A DNA stretch of 64,000 nucleotides from Hoyosella sp. YIM 151337 (GTDB taxonomy: Bacteria > Actinomycetota > Actinomycetes > Mycobacteriales > Mycobacteriaceae), in the NCBI RefSeq assembly GCF_026041215.1, contig NZ_JAPEIQ010000022.1, positions 62,001-126,000 of the forward strand, given 5' to 3'. Positions 53,548-61,096 of this stretch are shown in pieces. The notes below the pieces were generated by a model. It saw only the letters and a list, made by a program, of their open reading frames with translations. It had not been told where the DNA came from and ran no database searches. A program made the position numbers and the translations under genes. How positions within the stretch are numbered: the stretch's first letter is position 1; each line of letters begins with the position of its first letter.

Positions 53548-53988
53548 ATGGCTGAGAGTATTGTTCAGGAAGACTCCGGCGACCCCTGGGGATGTTTTAC
53601 GATAATGGACAGACCCAGCGGTCCGCCATTGTTTCCTATTCTCCCAGATGACTGCATCGAGCCCGCTGCCGATGGGAAAATAATCTTTGTCTGCACCGGG
53701 GCCCAGAACGGTTTAGTTTCGATTCGAGCAGAAACCCTCACCGGCGAACCCGCTCCCTGCAGTGAAGGCTGGGACGAGGTCTTTGATACGTATGTTTCTT
53801 CTGTGACCGGTGAGCTTTACCTCTGGACAGGAACCGCAGATTTGCTACCCGGCATCACCCAGCCACTTTGCCCCCGCCCTGGTACGTACCACGTCAGGAT
53901 CCACATCAAGGGCCGCTTAGCCAATCGCGGCTGGGCAGAGAACGTCACCGATGAGTCGTATTTGGTCCAGATCTGGGAATCTAAATAG
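53548..53988 (+). CDS. Unknown protein with YHVRIHIKGR and LVQIWES ending
   Basis: The 146-residue protein is not assigned to a function. Its C-terminal pattern (GTYHVRIHIKGR, then ESYLVQIWESK) recalls a widespread actinobacterial hypothetical family as I remember it. GGAGAG precedes the ATG by 4-5 nt, so expression is likely. Base composition of 53400-53720 is less GC-rich than the neighbours, which suggests later acquisition. It may form a pair with the unknown gene upstream. Confidence 0.6.
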   Translation: MAESIVQEDSGDPWGCFTIMDRPSGPPLFPILPDDCIEPAADGKIIFVCTGAQNGLVSIRAETLTGEPAPCSEGWDEVFDTYVSSVTGELYLWTGTADLLPGITQPLCPRPGTYHVRIHIKGRLANRGWAENVTDESYLVQIWESK

Positions 53989-53991
53989 CAT

Positions 53992-54038
53992 TGGTCTGAC
54001 CACTTGACCCCTAGCCACCTGATGGCTAAGCTCACCGT
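53992..54038 (+). promoter_or_regulatory. GntR operator and leaderless promoter
   Basis: The perfect palindrome TGGTCTGACCA (53992-54002) fits the TGGT-N3-ACCA operator of FadR-type GntR regulators. It abuts the -35 box TTGACC (54004-54009); a 17-bp spacer leads to -10 TAAGCT (54027-54032), 6 nt before the ATG at 54039. The regulator probably controls its own leaderless mRNA and the coupled hydroxylase-like gene. Confidence 0.7.
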
Positions 54039-54770
54039 ATGTTTGAGGCAATCTCCCGGACTTCAGCGTCAACGGCGGTGTTTGACCAAATCTCGGCGCG
54101 AGTCTTGAGTGGGGAGCTCGCGCCGGGTGATGATCTGCCGAGCGAACGGCGCCTTGCCGAGGCGTTCGGGGTCTCTCGCCCGGCAATCCGCGAGGCCATT
54201 CAGAAGCTCTCCCAGGCGGGGCTTGTCGAAGTTCGCCAGGGTGATGCGACGTCTGTTCGTGACTATCGCGCACATGCGGGGCCAGAGTTGTTGCCGCAGC
54301 TCCTTCTTGGTGCGGGCGAGTCCGGATTGCCCCAGGTATCCGTGGCGCTCAGCGTGGTTGAGGCACGGCAACTCGTGGGCACCGAGGTCGCAGCTCTCGC
54401 TGCGGCGCGCACGACCGGGCAACAGGCTGCACGGGTACGCGCCGCAGCCGATGCATTGGCGGCAGATTCGGCAGATGCGGTGGAGCTGCAGTACCGCGCA
54501 CTGCACTTCTGGGATGCGGTGGTCGATACCGCCGACTCCATCGCATTCCGGCTCATTTTCAACAGCCTGCGCCGGGCGTATGAGCCGATGATCACAGTCC
54601 TCGCCGCTGCACTCGAGGCGGAGGTCAGCAATAGCCAGGCCTACCTCGATCTTGCCGAAGCAATTGCGAACGCGGACGCAGAGCAGGCCCGTGAGCGGGC
54701 CCGGAGCCTTCTTATGGCTGGCACCACATCCCTTACCGCCGTACTCAATTCGATCAAGGATGCTCGATGA
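54039..54770 (+). CDS. GntR-family regulator, FadR/FCD subfamily
   Basis: The 243-residue protein has a winged helix (VFDQISARVLSGELAPGDDL, then SERRLAEAFGVSRPAIREAI, within 14-75) and an all-helical FCD ligand domain (about 100-235; VEARQLVGTEVAALAAAR, LQYRALHFWDAVV). Members sense acids or fatty acyl ligands. A matching operator lies just upstream and the 4-bp overlap with the next gene indicates that it regulates that lipid-modifying gene. Confidence 0.88.
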   Translation: MFEAISRTSASTAVFDQISARVLSGELAPGDDLPSERRLAEAFGVSRPAIREAIQKLSQAGLVEVRQGDATSVRDYRAHAGPELLPQLLLGAGESGLPQVSVALSVVEARQLVGTEVAALAAARTTGQQAARVRAAADALAADSADAVELQYRALHFWDAVVDTADSIAFRLIFNSLRRAYEPMITVLAAALEAEVSNSQAYLDLAEAIANADAEQARERARSLLMAGTTSLTAVLNSIKDAR

Positions 54771-55462
54771 AAGCACAGAAACCTCAGCAGCGGCCGTTCG
54801 ATGCGGTTAACGGACCGGCACGCTCACTTCTTTCGCTCCCCGCCGCGGCGCGTGCCTTCTGGCGGCAGCCCACACCGTGGATGCTCGCGGCGATGATCGT
54901 TGTGACGGCCGCGGCCCGACTGCTCGCTGGCGACTGGCGACTCAGCGACGCGCTGGTCCCGGTAGCGGTGCTTGCGGTTTTTCCCTTCGTGGAATGGGTG
55001 ATCCACGTCTGCGTACTGCATTGGCGCCCCCGCAGCGTCCGCGGCGTGACGCTTGATTCGCGGCTCGCCCGAAGCCATCGGGCACATCACGCGGACCCGA
55101 AAAACGTTGCGCTGATTTTTATCCCATGGCAGACGCTGAGCATGGTCATACCGGCACTTGCAGTGCTTTCGCTGCTAGCGTTCCCTCGCTTGGGACTCGC
55201 ACTGACGTTCCTGCTCACCATGAGCATCATTGGACTTGTGTACGAGTGGATGCACTACCTGATTCACAGCAATTACCGGCCGCGGTCACGCGTCTACCGG
55301 GCCATCTGGCGCAATCACCGCAACCATCATTTCAAAAACGAGCACTACTGGTTCACGGTGACAACATCCGGGACTGCCGACCGCGTCCTTGGAACATTTC
55401 CCGACCCGAAGTCCGTTCAGACCTCCCCGACGGCGAAGAACTTGCACCTCACCACGGGTTAG
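54767..55462 (+). CDS. Fatty acid hydroxylase / sterol desaturase family membrane protein
   Basis: The 231-residue protein has four or so membrane helices and the di-iron histidine boxes of the superfamily: HVCVLH (80-85), HRAHH (104-108), HYLIH (163-167) and HRNHH (184-188). It should hydroxylate or desaturate a lipid within the membrane; the substrate is unknown. It is coupled to a FadR-type regulator by a 4-bp overlap. Its 3' end overlaps the convergent hydrolase-like gene by 14 bp. Confidence 0.88.
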   Translation: MKAQKPQQRPFDAVNGPARSLLSLPAAARAFWRQPTPWMLAAMIVVTAAARLLAGDWRLSDALVPVAVLAVFPFVEWVIHVCVLHWRPRSVRGVTLDSRLARSHRAHHADPKNVALIFIPWQTLSMVIPALAVLSLLAFPRLGLALTFLLTMSIIGLVYEWMHYLIHSNYRPRSRVYRAIWRNHRNHHFKNEHYWFTVTTSGTADRVLGTFPDPKSVQTSPTAKNLHLTTG

Positions 55463-56009
55463 AACGCAGAACTACCTCGGTGGCAACAATCGCAGATGCG
55501 TCGTTGCCACCATTTGCGTTTGCCGAAACAATCCGGAGATCGCCGCGAACGAACGGGCCGCTTGCCTTGGCCTGGGTGAGTTCCGCGGCATCGGTCGCGA
55601 TAATCGTCGTCCCCACCTCGACGGCAGGGCAATCCGTGTCAGATGCCGGTGCATGCGCGGTTGCAGCCGCTGGATGGCCACCGCCCAGCACAACGAGGCT
55701 TGAGACCCGATTGAAGTGACGGGCAGCGAATTGCCAGGCGACTTCCGCACCCTCTTTGTGGCCAGCTACGTGGACCCACGCAGCTTTCGCGGCGTCGACT
55801 GCGGCGAGCGCCGCTTTATAGTCCATACCTGGCCGGTACGGAAGAGTGATGGTGCGAAGGCCTGAGTTGTGCAGGCGCGCGCAGAGGTCGCCATACTCCT
55901 CCGCGGCTGTCCCCGCCGATCCGATGATCAGCACGGCACCACTTCGGTGATCCCCATCGCACCGCACCTCATACTCCGCATCTCCGACTGAGACCGAGAC
56001 GAGTTCCAT
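55449..56009 (-). CDS. Alpha/beta-hydrolase-fold protein lacking the nucleophile
   Basis: The 186-residue protein follows the alpha/beta hydrolase pattern (VLIIGSAGTAAEEYGDL; VHVAGHKEGAEVAWQFA; LVVLGGGHPA), but the nucleophile elbow reads G-H-K-E-G at 83-87, with lysine K85 where serine is expected. No catalytic triad can be made out, and it is shorter than typical members. It may be a pseudoenzyme with a binding role, or a decaying gene. It overlaps the convergent hydroxylase-like gene by 14 bp. Confidence 0.6.
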   Translation of the reverse strand: MELVSVSVGDAEYEVRCDGDHRSGAVLIIGSAGTAAEEYGDLCARLHNSGLRTITLPYRPGMDYKAALAAVDAAKAAWVHVAGHKEGAEVAWQFAARHFNRVSSLVVLGGGHPAAATAHAPASDTDCPAVEVGTTIIATDAAELTQAKASGPFVRGDLRIVSANANGGNDASAIVATEVVLRSNPW

Positions 56010-56106
56010 GCAGTGAACGTTACGCGACTTGCCCTCGCTCTACCTGCGCAGTTGTGCGATATCACGAAGATTGGCCGCTAGGACGCAGCACACAGCCCCA
56101 GTTTGG

Positions 56107-56155
56107 TTGCCGAATGGGCGCATCTCTTCTATGGTTAGTTACATGAGTAATGAAC
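56107..56155 (+). promoter_or_regulatory. Promoter and palindromic operator of the YtrA-type operon
   Basis: A -35 box TTGCCG (56107-56112) and -10 box TATGGT (56130-56135) are 17 bp apart. The palindrome GTTAGTTAC-ATGA-GTAATGAAC (56134-56155, 7 of 9 arm positions) starts at the -10 and covers the expected transcription start, as for autorepressed YtrA-type GntR regulators. The rest of 56010-56196 shows nothing else. Confidence 0.65.
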
Positions 56156-56196
56156 CACTGAAGCGGTCAACCAGTTCTCCAGCATGAGGCGGGCGC

Positions 56197-56556
56197 ATGG
56201 ATGACGGACGTCCGCTCTTCGTCCAGATTGCCGAGATCATCGAGAACTCGATCATTGACGGCACTCTCGAGGAGGAAGCACAGGCACCCTCGACGAACGA
56301 GCTCGCCGCGTTTCATCGAATCAACCCCGCAACCGCGGCAAAAGGGCTCAACCAGCTCGTTTCTGACGGAGTGCTCTACAAGAGACGGGGAATTGGCATG
56401 TTCGTCGCGCCGGGGGCGCGTGCGGAGCTGCGCCGTCGGCGGCAGGAGCGATTCGCGCGTCAGTACATCGAGCCCCTTGTCGCCGAGGCAGACAAACTCG
56501 GCATTTCCCTGACCGACTTGAAAAGAATGCTCGACCAGCAGGAGGTACAACGATGA
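56197..56556 (+). CDS. GntR-family regulator, YtrA subfamily
   Basis: The 119-residue protein has a winged helix (PLFVQIAEIIENSIIDGTL, then STNELAAFHRINPATAAKGL) and the short C-terminal helical dimer arm of the YtrA group. Such regulators usually repress the ABC exporter encoded behind them, and here the stop overlaps the ATPase gene by 4 bp. A palindromic operator lies 42 bp upstream. Confidence 0.9.
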   Translation: MDDGRPLFVQIAEIIENSIIDGTLEEEAQAPSTNELAAFHRINPATAAKGLNQLVSDGVLYKRRGIGMFVAPGARAELRRRRQERFARQYIEPLVAEADKLGISLTDLKRMLDQQEVQR

Positions 56557-57434
56557 CCGCAGTCGCTGCCGCGCGCTGCCAGGGCGTCACAAAGAAGTTC
56601 GGCTCGGTGCTCGCGCTCGACGATGTGAGTTTCGAGCTCAAGCCCAACACGATTCACGGGCTGCTGGGCCGCAACGGTGCCGGCAAGACCACGCTCATGC
56701 GCGTAATGACCGGCCAAGAGTTCGCAACGAGCGGCACGATCAACATTCTGGGGGAACCGCCCCTCGAGAATGCGAAAGTCCTCTCGCAGGTGAGCTTCAT
56801 CCGGGAAAGTCAGAAGTATCCCGACGATTACCTGGTCAAGCACGTCTTGTCGACTGCAGGCCACCTGCTCCCCCATTGGCACGCCGATCTCGCCGAGGAA
56901 CTCCTCGCCGATTTTCAGCTCCCGCTCAAGCGCAAGGTAAAGAAACTCTCACGCGGCATGCTGTCCGCCCTCGGCGTGATCGTAGGCCTCGCATCCCGCG
57001 CTCCGCTCACTTTTTTCGACGAGCCGTACCTGGGCCTTGACGCGGTGGCCAGGCAGATGTTCTACGATCGGCTGCTCGCTGACTATGGCGAACATCCCCG
57101 CACGATCGTCCTGTCGACCCACCTTATCGACGAAGTCAGCAACCTCATCGAGCATGTGCTCGTGATCGATAAGGGCCGCATCTTGCTCGACGATTCAGCC
57201 GATAGTCTCCGCTCTCGCGCGTCTGTGATTACGGGTGAAGCCGCCACAGTCGACAGCTTCGTCGGGGCCGCACCCGTGCTCGCACGCGAGACGCTCGGCA
57301 GTCAGGCTCGTGTGACCGCAGAGCTGCCATATAGCGAACTCCGCAAGGCTGACGCGCAGCGCGGCGGCCTGACTGTCGAACCAGTCTCCCTGCAGCAGCT
57401 TGTCGTCCACACGACAACGAGGGGCGCCGCGTGA
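56553..57434 (+). CDS. ABC transporter, ATP-binding protein
   Basis: The 293-residue ATPase has Walker A GRNGAGKTT, signature LSRGM in KKLSRGMLSALG and Walker B LTFFDEPYLGLD. The LSRG signature is typical of YtrB-like exporters linked to YtrA regulators, often tied to cell-envelope stress. About 80 C-terminal residues extend past the core. It overlaps the regulator gene by 4 bp. Confidence 0.9.
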   Translation: MTAVAAARCQGVTKKFGSVLALDDVSFELKPNTIHGLLGRNGAGKTTLMRVMTGQEFATSGTINILGEPPLENAKVLSQVSFIRESQKYPDDYLVKHVLSTAGHLLPHWHADLAEELLADFQLPLKRKVKKLSRGMLSALGVIVGLASRAPLTFFDEPYLGLDAVARQMFYDRLLADYGEHPRTIVLSTHLIDEVSNLIEHVLVIDKGRILLDDSADSLRSRASVITGEAATVDSFVGAAPVLARETLGSQARVTAELPYSELRKADAQRGGLTVEPVSLQQLVVHTTTRGAA

Positions 57435-57487
57435 GTGGCGGCCCGGCCAGTCGTACGAACGACCCGTTCTCTCGTGAGGAATTAGTG

Positions 57488-58210
57488 ATGACATCGGTGA
57501 TGACACGGCCATCGGCCGCCACGCACACTCTGAGCGCGATGCGGCTGCATACCGCCACGCTGCCACAAATGCTGGCCTGGATCGCAGCCATTCTCGCCGC
57601 GATCTTCGCCGTTCAGTTCGCGATCATTCTTGCGATCTCCGGCACTAGTGAGCAGATGAACAGCTCATCCCCCATCGTGCTCGCCATTTTCCTTTTTGTA
57701 TTCGGCGTGCAGTCCTTCGCCCAGACGCTGCCCTTTGCCCTCAGTCTGGGCCTCACGCGACGCGCCTTTTTCGCGAGCACCATGCTGTACGGGGCAGCGC
57801 TGGCGTTCGGCCTTTCGCTGGCCGCAGGGGTATTCGCGCTGATCGAGGAGGCGACAGGAGGCTGGGGCGTGGATTTCATATTCTTCCGGGTGACCACCCA
57901 GATCCCTGCAGCACCGGTAGCGCAGTGGGCGATGTGGCCGCTAGTGATATTCGCCGGCTGCGTCCTCGGCGCTTTCTACGGTGCCGTATATCAGCGCTGG
58001 GGCACGACAGGCGTGTGGAGTGTCATTCTCACGCTGCTCATCGTGCTCGGCTCAGTCACAGTAGTGAACATCTGGCAGGGCTGGTGGCCGGCCATCTGGG
58101 ACGCGATTACCGAACTCCCGCTCGAACTGATCATCCTGGGTGCGCCTGCGCTGCTCGCGCTCGGCGCGGGCCTCACCGCGTTCGTGGTGGCGCGCCGCTC
58201 CCCCGTCTGA
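57488..58210 (+). CDS. ABC transporter, membrane protein
   Basis: The 240-residue product has about six membrane helices and no recognisable catalytic motif, as expected of the permease partner of the upstream ATPase. The ATG at 57488 has GAGGA 7 nt upstream and is preferred; a GTG at 57431 overlapping the ATPase stop would add 19 polar residues. Substrate unknown. Confidence 0.82.
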   Translation: MTSVMTRPSAATHTLSAMRLHTATLPQMLAWIAAILAAIFAVQFAIILAISGTSEQMNSSSPIVLAIFLFVFGVQSFAQTLPFALSLGLTRRAFFASTMLYGAALAFGLSLAAGVFALIEEATGGWGVDFIFFRVTTQIPAAPVAQWAMWPLVIFAGCVLGAFYGAVYQRWGTTGVWSVILTLLIVLGSVTVVNIWQGWWPAIWDAITELPLELIILGAPALLALGAGLTAFVVARRSPV

Positions 58211-58227
58211 CCGCCGGGCGGGAATAA

Positions 58228-58283
58228 TGCGGCTGATCGATGGATTATTTACCCCGGGGGGTATATTCCATCGATCAGCCGCA
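58228..58283. promoter_or_regulatory. Large nested palindrome before trx with a CsoR/CstR-like core
   Basis: Perfect 17-bp arms TGCGGCTGATCGATGGA (58228-58244) and TCCATCGATCAGCCGCA (58267-58283) flank 22 nt. That centre contains TACCCC-GG-GGGGTA (58250-58263), which resembles the TACCC-N-GGGTA sites of CsoR/CstR (DUF156) repressors. A -10-like TATATT (58262-58267) overlaps it. The right arm abuts the AAGGAG ribosome site of trx. It may act as an operator, as a terminator for the ABC operon ending at 58210, or both. Confidence 0.65.
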
Positions 58284-58294
58284 AGGAGCAACCC

Positions 58295-58636
58295 ATGGCA
58301 ACAGTCAGCCTCACAAGCAAGAACTTCAGCGACGTAGCCAGCCAGCAAGGCATCGTCCTCATCGACTTCTGGGCCTCATGGTGCGGACCATGCCGAATGT
58401 TTGGCCCGATTTTCGAGCGGGTCTCCGCGAAGCATCCCGACATCGTCTTCGCCAAGGTCGACACCGAGGCGGAGCAGGAACTCGCCCGCTCATTCCAGAT
58501 CCGCTCGATCCCGACCCTGATGGCCGTCCGTGACGGTGTCGTTCTGTACTCGCAGCCAGGAGCATTGCCCGAGCCCCTGCTCGAGCAGCTCATCGCCAAG
58601 GTGCGCGAGGCCGATATGAGCGAGGCTGTTCACTGA
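58295..58636 (+). CDS. trxA: Thioredoxin
   Basis: The 113-residue protein has the thioredoxin active site WCGPC (C30, C33), DFWASWCGPCRMFGPI and the cis-proline loop IRSIPTLM. It reduces protein disulfides in the cytoplasm. AAGGAG lies 6 nt before the ATG. It is a stand-alone gene behind an unusual nested palindrome that may place it under copper or sulfide control. Its 3' end overlaps the convergent lipid kinase gene by 7 bp. Confidence 0.93.
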   Translation: MATVSLTSKNFSDVASQQGIVLIDFWASWCGPCRMFGPIFERVSAKHPDIVFAKVDTEAEQELARSFQIRSIPTLMAVRDGVVLYSQPGALPEPLLEQLIAKVREADMSEAVH

Positions 58637-59496
58637 ACGACACGCAATGCGCCAGGGCGCACGGTCGCTGTCACGGGAAGCGGAGCGAGCCAGTCGCCGT
58701 CACCGTACGCGTCGACTTCCCCGGCACACTCGACGGTCACCTCCCTCCCCCGCACCCAGATGACCTCGGGACGCGCCAGATGTGTGCCTTTGTACACGGT
58801 GGGCATCGCAGCGATCAGCCGCCAGCGCGACGACGCTGCGATCATCACCACGTCGAGCAGTCCATCAGCCGGATCGGCTTCAGGCGCCACGTGCATGCCG
58901 CTGCCGTAGAAACCCGAATTCGCGACCACGACAGTACAGCCCGTGAAGCGGTGGCGATTGCCGTCGACCGTCACGACGTAGTTCTGCGGCGGAAAAGCGG
59001 CAAGCGCCCGCACAGCGGCGTATGGGTATTGCAACGCCTTCGGGAGCCAGTGCGCCTTGTCAACGAGCGCTGAAGCGAGCGAATCAACACCCGCATACAC
59101 GCTGCCGACGACGGTGACGCCTGCCGCTTCGATCACGTCGACTGGACGCGGCACACCGTCCAAAAGCACTTTGGCGACGCTGTCGGCATCCTTTGACAGT
59201 CCCAGTTGACGCGCGAAGTCGTTGCCGCGCCCGGTGGGCACGATGCCAAGCGTCCCGCCTGCGTTCGCGACCGCACCCGCAACCGAACCGACCATCCCGT
59301 CACCCCCGACCGCGACGATAATCTCGCCTCGGGCTACTGAATCCGGGATCATTTCCTGCGACCGAAGTTTGCCCGTGCTGTAGGTGATCGTGACGTTCGC
59401 ACCAGCATCGCGAAGCCGCTGCGCCACTGGCTTCACGGCTTCGATCGCGCTTCCACCGCCAGAAGCAGGGTTCACCAGCAGGTGGAATGATCTCAT
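58630..59496 (-). CDS. Diacylglycerol/sphingosine kinase-like lipid kinase
   Basis: The 288-residue protein has the lipid-kinase motifs VNPASGGG, GGDGMVGSV (64-72) and PTGRGNDFARQLG, then the C-terminal beta domain with PEADPADGLLDV. It should phosphorylate a lipid hydroxyl such as diacylglycerol, or act in phosphoinositide mannoside metabolism like mycobacterial Rv2252. It overlaps the flavoprotein gene by 4 bp (ATGA). Confidence 0.92.
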   Translation of the reverse strand: MRSFHLLVNPASGGGSAIEAVKPVAQRLRDAGANVTITYSTGKLRSQEMIPDSVARGEIIVAVGGDGMVGSVAGAVANAGGTLGIVPTGRGNDFARQLGLSKDADSVAKVLLDGVPRPVDVIEAAGVTVVGSVYAGVDSLASALVDKAHWLPKALQYPYAAVRALAAFPPQNYVVTVDGNRHRFTGCTVVVANSGFYGSGMHVAPEADPADGLLDVVMIAASSRWRLIAAMPTVYKGTHLARPEVIWVRGREVTVECAGEVDAYGDGDWLAPLPVTATVRPGALRVVQ

Positions 59497-61079
59497 GGGA
59501 TCAGCACTCCCGGGTTCATGATGCCGTTAGGGTCTATGCGTTCTTTGACCGCACGGAGAATCTCGACCCCAACCGGACCGATTTCCTGAGCGAACCACGG
59601 TTTGTGGTCGCGCCCCACGGCATGGTGATGCGTGATCGTCGCGCCCGAGCTGATCATCGCATCCGAGGCGGCTTTCTTTGCCGCATCCCACTGCGCGATC
59701 GGATCCTCAAGCTGTCGCGCAGCTACTGTGAAATACAGTGACGCGCCCGTCTCGTACACATGGGAAATGTGGCAGAGAACGATCGCGGGTGTGTCCTGCT
59801 CCGCGAGTGCGGACTCAAGGGCGTGCTTCACGCTCGAGTACAGTTCGCCGACGTTTGACCAGAACGTCGCCGTCTCCAGCGTCTCGACGAGAACACCGTG
59901 GTCAAGAAGGATGTCTCGCAGGTAGGGACCGTGAAACCGGCCTTCAGCCCACTGCTCTCCGTCCTCAGCCCCGAGACAATCGCCTCCGGCGGCGCTCAGG
60001 GCGCCTGTGACGGCAGTGCGTGTCCGGCTGTTCTGCGCCACCTCGCCCTCATAGCCGGTGACCATGAGGCAGCCACCACCTGACCTGCCGCCGACATCCG
60101 ACGGCTTAGCCAGGTTGATCGCAGTTTCCGCTTCGTCGGACAGCCGCAGGACAGTCGGGCGCAGTCCTGCCTGAACGAGTGCCCGCATCGCATCACGCCC
60201 CGCAGTGAACGTGGGGAACCGCCACGTTTCATAAATTCGTTCCTCCGGCAGCGGCCGCACCCGGAGCGCAACTTCAGTGATGACACCGAAAGCGCCCTCA
60301 GACCCAAGAACGAGCTCGCGCAAGTCCGGGCCCGCCGCGCTCGACGGCGACGAACCGAGGGTGAGGGTGCCGACGGGTGTTGCCACCGTGAGCCCGACAA
60401 CCATCGCGTCGAAACGCCCATACCCGGATGACGCCTGACCGCTCGAGCGAGTCGCGGCGAAACCGCCGATGCTGGCGTACTCGAAGGATTGCGGGAAATG
60501 CCCGAGCGTGTAGCCGTGCTCAGCGAGCAGGGCTTCTGCCTGCGGACCCAAGAGTCCAGCACCGAGCGTCGCCACGCCGGAGACCGTGTCGAGGTCGGCG
60601 AGAGCGTTAAGACCTGCCATATCGAGCGCGACGACCCCCGCATAGCCGTCCCTCCGTGCCGCGAGGCCGCCCACGACCGACGTCCCGCCGCCGTACGGCA
60701 CCACTGCGACGCGATGTTCGGAGCACAGTTCGAGGAGCTTTACAACGTCACTGTGACTCCGCGGGCGCAGAACCGCGTCCGGCGCGTCAGACACGTCCCC
60801 GCTGCGGATTCGAAGCAGGTCAGGCGTGGACTTGCCGCGGGTGTGCTGGATGCGCGCATCACGGTCCACGCTGACGCCGTCCGGACCAAGCACTCCGCGG
60901 AACGCATCGAGCACCGCAAGATTCAGCGCGGGCGCGGCGACCCGCACTTCGCTGAGTGCTACGCCGGGTGTGTCTTGCCGTGGCCCAAACGCGAATTCAA
61001 GCAGCTTCCAGGCGGACTCGGGAAGGTCGGCGCGGTGGTCTGGATTGCCCCACCGGGCCCAGTGCATTTGTTCAGCCAT
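59493..61079 (-). CDS. FAD-linked oxidase, alkyl-DHAP synthase (AGPS)-like
   Basis: The 528-residue VAO-type flavoprotein has the FAD motif PYGGGTSVVGG (128-138), HFPQSFEYASIGGFAATRSSG (shown in part: YASIGGFAATRSSG) and a late THHHAVGRDHKPW His cluster typical of alkyldihydroxyacetonephosphate synthases. Ether-lipid synthesis or a related oxidation is possible; the mycobacterial counterpart is Rv2251. It is divergent from the TetR gene, with only 17 bp between start codons, and coupled to the lipid kinase gene. Confidence 0.9.
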   Translation of the reverse strand: MAEQMHWARWGNPDHRADLPESAWKLLEFAFGPRQDTPGVALSEVRVAAPALNLAVLDAFRGVLGPDGVSVDRDARIQHTRGKSTPDLLRIRSGDVSDAPDAVLRPRSHSDVVKLLELCSEHRVAVVPYGGGTSVVGGLAARRDGYAGVVALDMAGLNALADLDTVSGVATLGAGLLGPQAEALLAEHGYTLGHFPQSFEYASIGGFAATRSSGQASSGYGRFDAMVVGLTVATPVGTLTLGSSPSSAAGPDLRELVLGSEGAFGVITEVALRVRPLPEERIYETWRFPTFTAGRDAMRALVQAGLRPTVLRLSDEAETAINLAKPSDVGGRSGGGCLMVTGYEGEVAQNSRTRTAVTGALSAAGGDCLGAEDGEQWAEGRFHGPYLRDILLDHGVLVETLETATFWSNVGELYSSVKHALESALAEQDTPAIVLCHISHVYETGASLYFTVAARQLEDPIAQWDAAKKAASDAMISSGATITHHHAVGRDHKPWFAQEIGPVGVEILRAVKERIDPNGIMNPGVLIP

Positions 61080-61080
61080 G

Positions 61081-61095
61081 TGTTACAGTGTTACA
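61081..61095. promoter_or_regulatory. Direct repeat TGTTACA in the 17-bp divergent gap
   Basis: TGTTACA occurs at 61081-61087 and 61089-61095, 8 bp apart, filling the gap between the AGPS-like and TetR start codons. A repressor bound here would cover both starts. The TetR protein encoded at 61097 is the obvious candidate. Confidence 0.5.
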
Positions 61096-61096
61096 T

